Assembly: GCA_027559495.1 (NCBI GenBank)
Contig: JAMXSV010000028.1
Coordinates: forward strand, 1,798,001-1,862,000
From: Aurifilum marmelostoma
Taxonomy: Eukaryota > Ascomycota > Sordariomycetes > Diaporthales > Cryphonectriaceae
Length of the DNA: 64,000 nucleotides
Reading direction: 5' to 3'
Shown here in pieces: positions 33,884 through 44,400 of this stretch. Within the stretch, counting starts at the first letter, position 1, and each line of letters opens with the position of its first letter. The notes beneath the pieces are model-generated. The model had not been told where the DNA came from. It ran no database searches and worked only from the letters and a program-made list of their open reading frames with translations. Position numbers and translations under genes: made by a program.

Positions 33884-34063
33884 ACCGACGAGGCTGCAGT
33901 TCTACGTAATCATCGTGAGATATCCAGAAGTTTGTCGTCACGCCCAGAGGATTCCATCGCTGACGAGAGTGCGGCGAGTGTGTCGAGTCTCGAGGTGAGG
34001 GGGAGTTCCGGTAGCGGGTGGTGCGTTCCAGTTGTTTCCATCACCAGATTGGCGGGCCGCCTG

Positions 34064-34081
34064 GAAGCTTCTAGAACCTTC
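34064..34081. promoter_or_regulatory. Heat-shock element (distal) of Hsp30
   Basis: A second perfect four-unit element, GAAgcTTCtaGAAccTTC, about 460 bp upstream of the Hsp30 ATG. A match of this length outside a heat-shock promoter is improbable. Confidence 0.85.
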
Positions 34082-35372
34082 GTCGGCTGCCGCGTTCACT
34101 TCCCACTGTTGCGCTACCAACATGCCCTAGAGGCTATGAGGAAATTGAAAGGGACCCAAATGATGATTATTGGCATTCAAGCATCGAGAAACACAAGGAA
34201 AAAAAAATCACACATCATACTCCTCTCGACTTGTTATGATGATCCTAGAGCTTTTTACTGGGTTTGTCTGCGTTGACGCCAAGATGTAAGAGCAGAGTGC
34301 AGAGTTAGTGCGTTAGCAAGAAAATATGGCAGCACTCCAGGGTTCGGGTCTGGGGCCGGTATTGTGTTGCTAGTGCACCATCTAAGCCTGGCTATGAGCA
34401 CCTGTCGTGTGGTTCTCAGCGTATTGTTGGGGAAACCAGAAGCATCTCTGACCATAAGTCATTGGCTACACGATCTTAGTGCTTGGATTCGTACGCATCT
34501 TATTTTTCTTCCACCTCCTGTTGGCGTTGCTGTCGCATCTCTTCAGTCACTATCTGGCTTAGCCGCTCCTCGTGCTCCATGTCGGTTTGCTTGTTACCAT
34601 CATATTAGTGACTTCTTCCGCGTCTCCGACTGGCTCAAGGAATTCGTGCTTCGGCGATGTTGCAATAGGCGGGATGGAAATAGAGCTGGTAGTGCTTCTG
34701 ACGCTGTCCATGCCCGTCGATACGTTTTCTGTCAGTCTCAGGAGCAGCGGGCTGAAGCTGAATGCCACCAGGCCATTGGCAGGTTGTCTAGGGAAGGTTA
34801 AGGGTTCAGGCGAAGGTTCTCGGCAACGACCTTATTGAAAGTTGATTAATCAGTTGAGCTTCACGTGCTATAGCCGTATAGAGAGAGGGTTTGATGTTTC
34901 GCGACTCTAAAAGCCCGATGGTTTTTGTTGGGGGTATTCCTTGGTGTGCGTGGGATGGTAATTAGCTGTAATATAATTGGTTTTAGTTTTTCTAGTAATA
35001 CTAATTGTAAAGTCCTGTCGTATTGGTATCAAGCTCATTGGCAAAATTGCTGTCCTTACTATGTTAATCTCGATCGCGACTTTCTGTTAATTCTTTGTTA
35101 TATTTGGTGGCAGAAAGTTTTGGTTGAATATTGGGCACAGCCAGAGACTTCAGGATTATGGTTATCAGGCTTAAGTCCACCTCAATGACCTTGAAAGGAC
35201 TTACTGAATTATGCAATACAGTATCTCGGCTCGCACGAAACAGTCAACATCATATTTCTGTATAGAACGAAGGCTGCGTCCCTACTCCCTAGACTGACTT
35301 TTTTAATCCTTCCCAGTTTCTTACTCCAGAGAGTCACCTCTATGCCCAGATCTGGTCTGGTAAATAATTTTT
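34082..35372. other. Intergenic, partly AT-rich
   Basis: Between the Hsp30 promoter and the STAND pseudogene. The stretch 34940-35200 is visibly AT-rich compared with its neighbours, with several stop-broken frames; it may be decayed repeat or coding DNA. No identifiable family. Confidence 0.45.
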
Positions 35373-35390
35373 GTGAAGAATGTCACTGCC

Positions 35391-36930
35391 ATGGCCTCGA
35401 GTGTTGCAGCACTAGACCTTGCAGCCAAAATTCTGTCTGTAGTAAATTCTGGGCAAAGACCTTGTCAAGTCGGCTCGGGATATCTACCATCGTGGAGCGG
35501 ATGCATGCAACAGCCTGATCAGCCTGCGGCTGATATCAACAAACCTCAAAGCCATCACTCAGCAGGTGCGGCTCAAGCATGTAGTGTCAAGTTTGTTGCA
35601 TGAGGAGAGGACCGGAATATCTTCAAACTCGCCGGACAATGCAGCAAAGTGGCCCAACGGATGCTTGACACAATCGCGAAGCTCGGCATCCCGGATGAGA
35701 ACGACGGGCTATGGCAGCCCTCCTCGGCCAGAGACCGACTGTGGCGCATGTCAACTGCTCGGTACAAGAAAAGAGACGCTACAGTGGTTGCCTTCAAGGC
35801 CAAGTGGACCGAAAGAGATCTCAACTCTTTACAATCCGAATTGGACCAGCTGGGAGATCAAATGACACGCAACCATGCAGTCTCGTTGAGGTAAATGTTC
35901 ATGTTTCACCTCGGTTCTGCCCAGGTGGTTTGTCCCTACATTTATGATCAGATACAGTTTTCTCATTACCAAATCTGTGAACAACCAGGAGACTATACTC
36001 AAGGATCTAGCCAAGGACATTATGCGGCTGCAGAATGATAGTAGTGAGGTCAGAGACAGGCTTGACCGGATTGCACAGCTCAAAGAGGGCATGGGCTCTG
36101 CTCTGATCGAATATCTCGTCTTTAAGGCCGGCTCAGGGCTCCATCGCTAGGGTTCATGTCCAGCACATCCCTTTGCCAAGGTCTTCTCACCGCTACATAC
36201 GACGACCCAGAGTCCAAGGCTCAATTTAATGTACCCTTGGAGCGGAAAATTGATTTGCAGTGAAACAGTATGTCATATCCAGATTTGCGACTGATGAGAA
36301 CTTCGCGTTCTTGGAAGAAGGAGAGACAGAATTCTCTAGACGCCTCATCGAAGAAATCGTTCGTAAAGCTTTAGGTGTCTTGCCCTGGGTGGACCTTGTA
36401 TGTACGTCCCTACTCAGCGGCATGACAGACGGAGCCCGGGTGTCCGATCTGCAACAGCGACTTGACAATATTCCGGAAGGTCTGGAAAGACTGTACGACA
36501 GGATCCTCTAAAATATTGGCCGAGGATACATCCAGCATGCAGCAGAGTTTTGCTACTTGATGCTTGTTTGCCCAGAGCCCCTAAAGTGCTTCTTTTCTCT
36601 TACTGAGGGTTTAGTATTCGTGATAAATAGTTCTAGCCGCGAAAGGGTCACCAGCTACATTGTCCGCTTGGGTATAAGGCGAATATCAACATAAAGTACG
36701 TTGACCGACCTTACCGTCTGACAGCCGAGATGCACGAGATTCCTTTCTCGATGCTGCAAATAAGCATTTCCGGCTTATAGACATTGTTCCAGAGATCCAG
36801 ACTCGGAGCAAGCATGAGTGAGCCGGTGCTCAGGTTGAAGAAAGCGGAGGGTCCCTGGCGTACGAGCACCCGGATGTATAATCCATACAGGCTTTACATG
36901 CAGGCACTAAGCAAGACGGGCAGCATATAA
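35391..36930 (+). pseudogene. Decayed STAND/NLR-type gene lacking the nucleotide-binding core
   Basis: Fragments in changing frames resemble a fungal NLR-like (STAND) protein. The N-terminal signalling region appears as MASSVAALDLAAKILSVV, ARDIYHRGADACNSLISLRL, CSKVAQRMLDTIAKLGIP and FKAKWTERDLNSLQSELDQL, then LKDLAKDIMRLQNDSSEVRDRLDRI. From about 36260 the end of a NACHT-type module follows: KQYVISRFATDENF, RLIEEIVRKALGVLPWVDLVCTSLLSGMTDG and LQQRLDNIPEGLERLYDRIL, then scattered remnants to about 36930. Stops and frameshifts break it, and the segment that should hold the P-loop and Walker B (expected between about 36130 and 36260) is absent. The fungal STAND N-terminal domain assignment is from pattern memory, not a search. 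Confidence 0.65.
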
Positions 36931-39243
36931 TGAGTGAATAGAGCGCGACTTGCTAGCTATGGATTTTCCACACTCGCCAATGAATGCTTACAGTATGTTC
37001 GGTTCCCGGAAAAGGCAAGTAATGATTAGAGAGAATGCAGCTTTGCAGCAACGCTTGACTACAGTAAACATGTCCGGGCGAGTGAGTAGCACCAGCTCAA
37101 ACCCCAACCCAAACAAGTGGATTCCCACCTAGAAGGCTACTTATCCTGGCACGCCTGCAGTAGAAGGGCTGAAATGGCGCCGCGAATTTAGGCCCTTGAC
37201 TATGGGTGGGTTTCTGGCCGTCTCCAAATTAGCCCGTCCGTCCACGCCAACATGCAACATACACTAGTGCAAGATGACCGCAACCTCGCGATGGCGCAAA
37301 GCCCTTGGCTCCCTAGAGAAATGATCTACCGTTCAGCCACGGCATATCCCAGTCCCAAGCCACAGCGGACGCAACGGCACATGAACTTTTTTTTCTTTTC
37401 TTTTCTTTCCTGCACGGACGGGGCACCACTACTTGATTCGCCACCATAATTTACATGGGGAAGGGAAAAGTCCCGAGTTCACAGGATCCGCTCATTGTAT
37501 CGCTTTTCTTTCTTTTTTTCTTTTTTCATGTCCCCAGCACGGACTTTTATTCCGGGGAAGAGGGGGGCTATATACATATATTCTTCAATTTGTAATCTTT
37601 CATCATTGTTGTTTCGTAAATACGAGCTTTAAAATAGCTGCATATACGCAAAGCAGTCTAGTCCTCTGTGCCTGACCTGCAGATCGATGCGGCCTCATGT
37701 CTCTCTCCCCTTCCTGGCAGACAATAGCAGGGCTTGTTTCTCGCCCCCTCCACCCCCCCCCCCCTTCTGGGTGACAGCTGTTGCCACCGAAACAGATCTC
37801 CCGTCTTATTGCCTGTTGAGGGCAATTATCGATCACGTTTGTCCCGAGATGTCTAATAATACTGAAGAGAGGGACAACAGTTAGGTAGAAAGTACCGTGA
37901 TACATCAAAGTCTGGATCGAAAAAAAGTAATCATCATCATCTTCATCTTCTTGTTCTTTCTAGACTTCCGTAAGGAAGATAGCCGTCCGACCTTTAGTGG
38001 ATACCACGATTATTATTGCTCCTCTTGCTTTTGACAAAGGACAACTTGCAGTAACAATACAACCTTCCAAACAAGAGGAAGCAAAGAGAGGGGGGAAAAC
38101 AACATCTCTGCAATTTAAGGATAGACCGATCGAGACCCCTAGTCGCCTATCTATTTGTCTCACTAGAGAAAAATTCAAAATGCGGGAGTATACCTATCAT
38201 TCATTATGCGAGGGCGGAAGATTTCATTCATCCCGGAAGCCCAGGATCGTCGTAGGCCGGGACTACGATGGTGGTACTGCTGCGCTGGTGACTTGTCCCT
38301 CCCCCCCCCCCCCCCCTCTTTCAGAACCCCCCTGGCGATTGACGAGGTCATAGAGCATACATAGCACTTGCCGTACAGTAATTGCCTTCCATCTTGGAGG
38401 GTGACTACAGCAGGCCCACCCAGCCTCCTACGCTGAGATCGGGCTGGGCACAGGGATCTGCCAGAGCTACACCCTCGAGTATATTGCAGGTACTGTACAA
38501 AGAAGTGAGAGGGTACTCCTCTACTTGTGTGCACAGTACCATCATCCTAACATGATGGCTTTCTCAGTGACAAACATAGTACCCCTCTGTCCTAGTTTCT
38601 CCATCTCCCCACCTAGATGGAGAGGCAAAATAGTGGCTCCTGCAGCCTGCTGCTCTGGGGGGAGCAGATAGAGTTCAGGCTACGTTCGCCTCTGGACCCA
38701 ACAAGATGGATAAGCTTCGGTAGACTATGACGGCGAGCTTTTGACAGCCGCAAAACTTGGCATCTTGTATGACTCGGGTGGCGCTGGGAATTGATCTGTT
38801 ACAGAGGGGAGGGGGCGAATTCTGGTGTCCTTACAGAGCTTTGCACTTGGTATATGCAATAGCAGCGCTTCATTCTTGCCATTCTGTTGGCCATTGTCTC
38901 TGGCATGACTCAGTTGGCATTCTCAAAAGAAGTGTAGTAGTAGTGATAGAAATCAGGCAAAGAACTTTTGATTCACTTTGAAGAGAACTTCGGTGTCGCA
39001 CTCAATACTACTACTATTTAAATTGGTGATTGATCATTTCCTCGGAAGCTCCAACCAACACAAAAGCCATTAAGAAAATGCAACGATTCAAGCCCCAACT
39101 ATCCCAGCTTTCCAGGAGATAACCGTATAGACCAAGAGGGCAAGATGGCTCGCCTGCAGCCTTCGTATATTTCGACACATCCCTCATCCAGAGACCCTGA
39201 GATGCAGAGGGTCGCCTTCCCAGTAAGACCACCTATCACTCTC
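36931..39243. other. Intergenic region
   Basis: 2.3 kb between the STAND remnant and the YTH gene stop. It contains C12 (37753-37764), C16 (38301-38316) and polypyrimidine tracts around 37390-37530. No coding exon recognised. Confidence 0.5.
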
Positions 39244-41359
39244 TTAGGGATATGGAGGAGGGTATCCCATCGGCATCTGTTGCTGCGACGGCGGCATCAT
39301 CTGACCCATGCCCATCATTGGTCCCCTGGGGCCCGGACTGTTGTGGTTGCGATTGAATAAACCAATGAGCCGGCGGCCGACGGATGGCTCCAATTCAGTG
39401 CCATCGCGAGCAATCTTGACCTCTCTGTTGGAATTCCAAGGGTTGCGTAGGCCTCTACATCTGTAGAAAGGCAGTCTGGTCGTGCACAACCACTCCAACT
39501 TGAATGGTTTGCCCCATGCCTTGCTGTCAAGGATACCATCGGGGACACCGCTTGTCTCTTGCTCTGCGACGACGGGTGTGCTGTCTTCTTGCGTGGCTTC
39601 TTCGCCGGCGTCCTCTCGGATGATCTCCCAGAAGATTGTGCCCCGTGCAGAATCATCGATAATTCGTCCTCGGGGTGTGAACTTGGTCGGCTCCGTTGGT
39701 ATTTCCCTCGGCAAATCGACCTCACTGAGGGATTGGGCCTTGGGAGCGAACTCGATGGCAGCGGCGGGGTCCTCGTTGATGGTAGAGACCATTCGTGCGT
39801 AGCCGAAATACTCTCCGGATTTGTTGGCCGAGAACACAAGGTAGACATTCTCTGAAGTCTGTAATGGTGGTGTCAGCAAAGTGGGCCTGGGAAAACCTCA
39901 TCAATTGGTATTTGTTCACCTTAAAGGCACCGTTCAGTGCCTCTTCATTGTGTGATTGGGTAGCCCAAATTCCCGTACGGACGCTGAGATCCAGGTCCTC
40001 AACAGTCAGACTCTTGAGAACAAAAAACCTGTCCTTCTGAGCTGATGCATCAACCGCTACAGGGCTCTTCGCATCCGATGCGCTCACAGCCGAGGGAGTA
40101 TCGGTATCGCCTTTGTCTGACTGAGTTTCGGTCGGTTCCTTATGCTCTTTTTCCTTGACCTCCGGCGCTGCGGTCTGCTGCGGAGTGGTTGCGGACGGCC
40201 CGGTCGGGGCTGTAATACCTGACGCTCCCTCGACTGTGTTCTTCCTCAAGCGACTCACGAGCCTGACGGACTGGAACTTGGATTCGTGTAGCTTTTGTTG
40301 GGCAGCGAGACAGTTGGCCTCGTCGCTGAAGTTGGCAAAGGCGCAGTTCGATTTGGAGATCAGGAACAAGGACTCCAGGCCCTTGGCTTCCCTGCAGACA
40401 TGGTGAACCAAGCTCATCAAATCTGTCTGAGACGGCAAATTTCCAATCCAGATAGCATGACCTGATCACACATCAACAACAAACACCATTATGTAGGGAG
40501 ACGGTTTTGTGAGCTCACCGCTTTGTCGGGGCTTTCTCGGTGGACCACGAACGACGTTGGATTGACTATCAGCCGGAGCTGCACATTTCTTTTCTTTAGC
40601 GGATATCTCGAACACATATATATCATTGGAAAGACATAACATACATTGCCTCAGTTCTTGCTGAACAGGGGAGAACGGGACGGCACCGTCCACCGCCTCG
40701 CCTGACTGACCGGAACCAAGCCTCGGATCCTGTTGAACGCCAGCGACCATGTTGTAGGATCCTGGCACCCCTTGATTTGGAGGATGTCCCTGAGGTGTGA
40801 ACGCGGGAACCTGCGCGTAGTAATACCCCATCGACGGATGGCCTTGATGGTTAGACATGACTTGGTTGCCATAGTAGGAGACATTGGGTCTCGAGGACAT
40901 GTTCGGCTGAGCCTGGGAAGGAGACATTGGAGTCCCGTAAAACTGAGGCATCTGCTGCTGCGGCTGCTGCTGCATGTAGTAACCTTGGTTAGGCATCTGC
41001 CCCATTCCAGGCTGGCCGTTGTATTGAGATGAGGACTGCGCCTGGCCGACCACGTTTGGTCGCATCTGTGAGCTGTTATTGAAGGGAGCTTGTCGATAGT
41101 TGGCCTGCGGGAGCGCATTTGCCAAGGCTGCCATGTTATAAGGTCCTGTTCGAGAAGGATGGGCCTGCGGCTGCGCCATGTCGTATTGCGGAGTGAACAT
41201 CTGCTGTTGCGGATCGGTGTATAGCTGTTGCGGATATGTCGTTGAGCTGTCGCCCCCTCTAGCTTGAGTCGAGCTCTCAGTGGCGCCCGGGCTGGCCTCT
41301 GGATAAGAACTTGAAACGATTGGCAAGTCACTCCCAGGTGCTGTCGAATCCCCTCCCAT
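39244..41359 (-). CDS. YTH-domain RNA-binding protein with RRM (predicted m6A reader)
   Basis: Predicted to bind N6-methyladenosine in RNA. Exons are 41359-40519, 40461-39920 and 39858-39244; 665 residues. The N-terminal half is Gln/Pro/Met-rich and disordered (for example GYYMQQQPQQQMPQFYG). An RRM-like domain straddles the second exon: HAIWIGNLPSQTDLMSLV...LFLISKSNCAFANFSDE. The YTH domain starts DRFFVLKSLTVEDLDLSVRTGIWATQSHNEEALNGAFKTSENVYLVFSANKSGEYFGYARM. The cage tryptophans are visible in GIWAT and FKLEWLC, with a 40-residue insert in between. It ends LPFYRCRGLRNPWNSNREVKIARDGTELEPSVG plus a Met/Pro tail. M at 41359 is the first ATG after a probable 5' UTR intron (41387-41496, with GCTGACTGGCCAACAG at the acceptor). 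Confidence 0.88.
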
Positions 41360-41496
41360 TGAGGCCTGCGCTGAATCTTCCGTTCCCTGTTGGCCAGTCA
41401 GCCCAAAGCGCAAGAGGGGGGACAACAACGGGCAAGTCTCAAGGAATTTCAACGAAAGAGAGAAGGAAACGAAATGAAGAAAGACATATAAGGTAC

Positions 41497-44400
41497 CTGC
41501 GAGTGTTGCGGGACGGAAGGAATGAGATGGGCGGAGGAGAAGAAGCTCACTGAAATGAGCTTTAAGAAGCAAGCAGAGTTTAAAAAAAAAGAGAGGCAGA
41601 ACTCACAGTGGAGACGAGCACGTCTAGAAGGGGGAGGGAGATCAAATGTCTTGAACTAGGCAGGCTTTAGTAAGAAACAGCCCGGGGGGGGAGGCAAAAA
41701 TAACGGTTGTTATTGCTTCGACTGCCCGCGCTGTAATTTGTGGTGTCCTCTAGCTCCGTTGTAGCACAGAGATTCGGTGAGCTGGTGTCTCTCTGCAGTG
41801 GTAAGGCTTAGGGGCAAGCTTGTGCCCCAGTCCAGTGGCAGCTTCGAAGCAAGCTGTAGCAGGAGATGTCCCAGCTGCAGGGATGAGTAGCGCCAGGGGA
41901 GGGGAGGGGGAGATATGGGTCGCGAGGGCCCGTCTCCAGGGAAGGAAGCTAGAGATGGGCTTGAGGACCGCGGATGGGGAGTCCCTGGGCTTGAAATCTT
42001 CGCCACAGCTTCCAGTCCCCTTCTGTGTTGTGGGGAGGTCTGTGGGCCGTCTGATATGCTTGTCCCGGTGGACGGGGACGGTCGGACGGTCTGTACCTGC
42101 ACCAGAGTGGTGCTGAGATGAGAAAGTCCCCTGACAAGAGCTTGGGCTCTCACGAGCGGCCGATCTCGAATGGACTGCGGACAGCCAAGATGAAGCACAA
42201 GGACGCCTAGTAACCAGAGACGACCTGGACGGTGATGATGATGGTGGTGGTGGTGGTGCAGCAGCTGGCCCGGCGCGAAGATAGATGTGCCCTGTGGTTT
42301 GACCGTAGCTTGTGTTGAGCGAGTGTGTACTGGGGAGATACCTGTTCAGCGAGGAAGTGACGAAGGACTAGATCGGTCCTGCAGGCTGGAACAAGGCTAG
42401 TCCTAAAAGTTGGTAGACTGGCAGGAGGGAACGCACAAATGATGATCCAGTGACAATGATCATTCCTGCCGAATGATAAACGACGTATTCGATGTACTTG
42501 CTTGGGTACAGGAGCACCCTCTGGTAACTATAGTATAACAATGAGGTAGTGTCGTTTATATGGGGTAGGGTAGGAAGACAATTGGAACCCTCAAGCTCGG
42601 TGGCCAAAAAGTTGGGTAAGCTTCAACCTCCGGGACAAGTCGCTGCTGTCTCTAGAGAATCCTTGATGCCGGCGTGTACGGCATGACATGGGACGAGGGC
42701 AGTGGAGATGTCCGAGGGGGGGGGGGGTGAAGTCGACGGTTAGGAGAAAAGAATAGACGGGGAAAAAAAGAAAATCGAAAAACTTTAAAAAGAAAAAGAA
42801 AAAAAAAAAAGCAATAAAGGCAGGAGGAGGAGTAGGAGGAGGAGGATGTTTGGAGTGCTAGTGGTAGCACCCTGGCTAAAGTGGCCAAAAGTATACGCCA
42901 TGGGATGGGTGGATAAGAATGCAGGTTGGCCGCAAAGAATGGGAGGAGGGGTGTTGCTATACGGCGATGGCGTAAGTCAAGGAGGGCCCGCAGAAACGAC
43001 GTCGATTGGCATATGCGCAGATGGGAAATGAGGGGCCCTTGAATGGTAATTTCCATTCCTGGATGATTCTTCGATCGGTATCAGTTCCCATCCAGACGGG
43101 ATTGTCACTCCAAGGTCCGGGTTGGCTGGTGTACTTGGAGGAGGGGGATCCCCCTGACCAGCGCCTTTCGCCACCCGCTCTGCCGTGATGCTGTACCGCC
43201 CTCGAGGGACCAGGACTTGAGCCACATTTGTTCTAGGCTCTCCCGAGTCCCCTAGCGGCCCCTTGTTTGAAAGGCATTTGCTCGCTGTTCATAGGGTGGT
43301 CGCTGCTGCATGAGTATTATTAAGGCTTGTACTACCGCACGCGGCAGGCCACCGCACCGCATACGTCTGATTTTGGGCCTCTGGTCAGAAGAAGCCCACG
43401 TTGATCCGTCTTGTTGGTTTTCCATAACCCTTCAACTACACCACTCCGTCCTGGTCAACTTTCCTCTGAGACAGCTTACAAGTGAGGACCCACGGGAATG
43501 GGGTTCTTCAGGTACTGTCATAATGTACCGTATGGATCCTGTCTCATGGCGTTTTTCGGCGCTATTTAGCTTGGCCTAGTCATTCTTAGCCCCGATGATG
43601 AGAAACGTGGCCCTGAGTACAACGCCCTAGCCATGAAAAGCAAGCAGTTCGGAAAAGAAAAGGAAGAAGAAGGAAAAAAATTCAAGAGGAAAAGAATCTT
43701 ACAGACCGTCTGGATTCTAGAACATCGCTGCCACGGCAATACAAGTAATGCTATGCTCACAACGGGGAGCTCATGTACACCCCCAATCTTTTGTCTTCTT
43801 CCCCACGGGCAAGGCGCACAGAGGTAAGACCAGCCCCACACTTTTGTCCTTCTTTTTTCCCCTTTGCTTCCTATCTTGCTTGGTCCAGACTTGCCAGCCT
43901 CATCCTCACGGGAAACGTTGCTTCGGCAGTGACTTCAGCGTAATGCTACTGTCTGACATCGGCCCATAACCATGGTGGCATCATTGCTTCTCGCTCATCT
44001 TTATGCGGCCCTGGCAACGTCAACTTTTTTGAGCGTTTCATGACATCACGACGAGGTGAACTGACACAGAGAAAACAATTAAAAATACAAAGGCACTCCG
44101 CAGAGCGCTTCTTTATTCATCAGCCTGATCAGGTGTAAATGACGGAATGGGAGCGTATTTGCCTTGGCTGGCACGAGTTGGGTACGTATGTACACCTTAG
44201 GGAGGGGCAAACGGGTCAACGGTGACGGAAAGCTGAACCCACCGGATCATGAGGACCCTTCGGGTCCATCAGGACGGGCAGGAGCTGCGGCTCGCTGCGG
44301 GAAGACTGCTGCAGGGCGCTGATCGCCTGGAGCAAGGAGGGTCCCAAGACTATCTCCATACTACCTTGTGCTGTCTCCTTGCCAAGGCAGCTTGGGGCAA

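Noticed and set aside
41710..42198. 162-codon minus-strand frame considered as an upstream YTH exon
   Set aside because: Proline/serine-rich without splice signals that join in frame; the first ATG after the likely 5' UTR intron (41359) gives a sensible YTH N-terminus.
43006..43225. Minus-strand frame with ANPDLGVTIPSGWELIPIEES
   Set aside because: Looked protein-like by composition but is short, isolated, and matches nothing I know.
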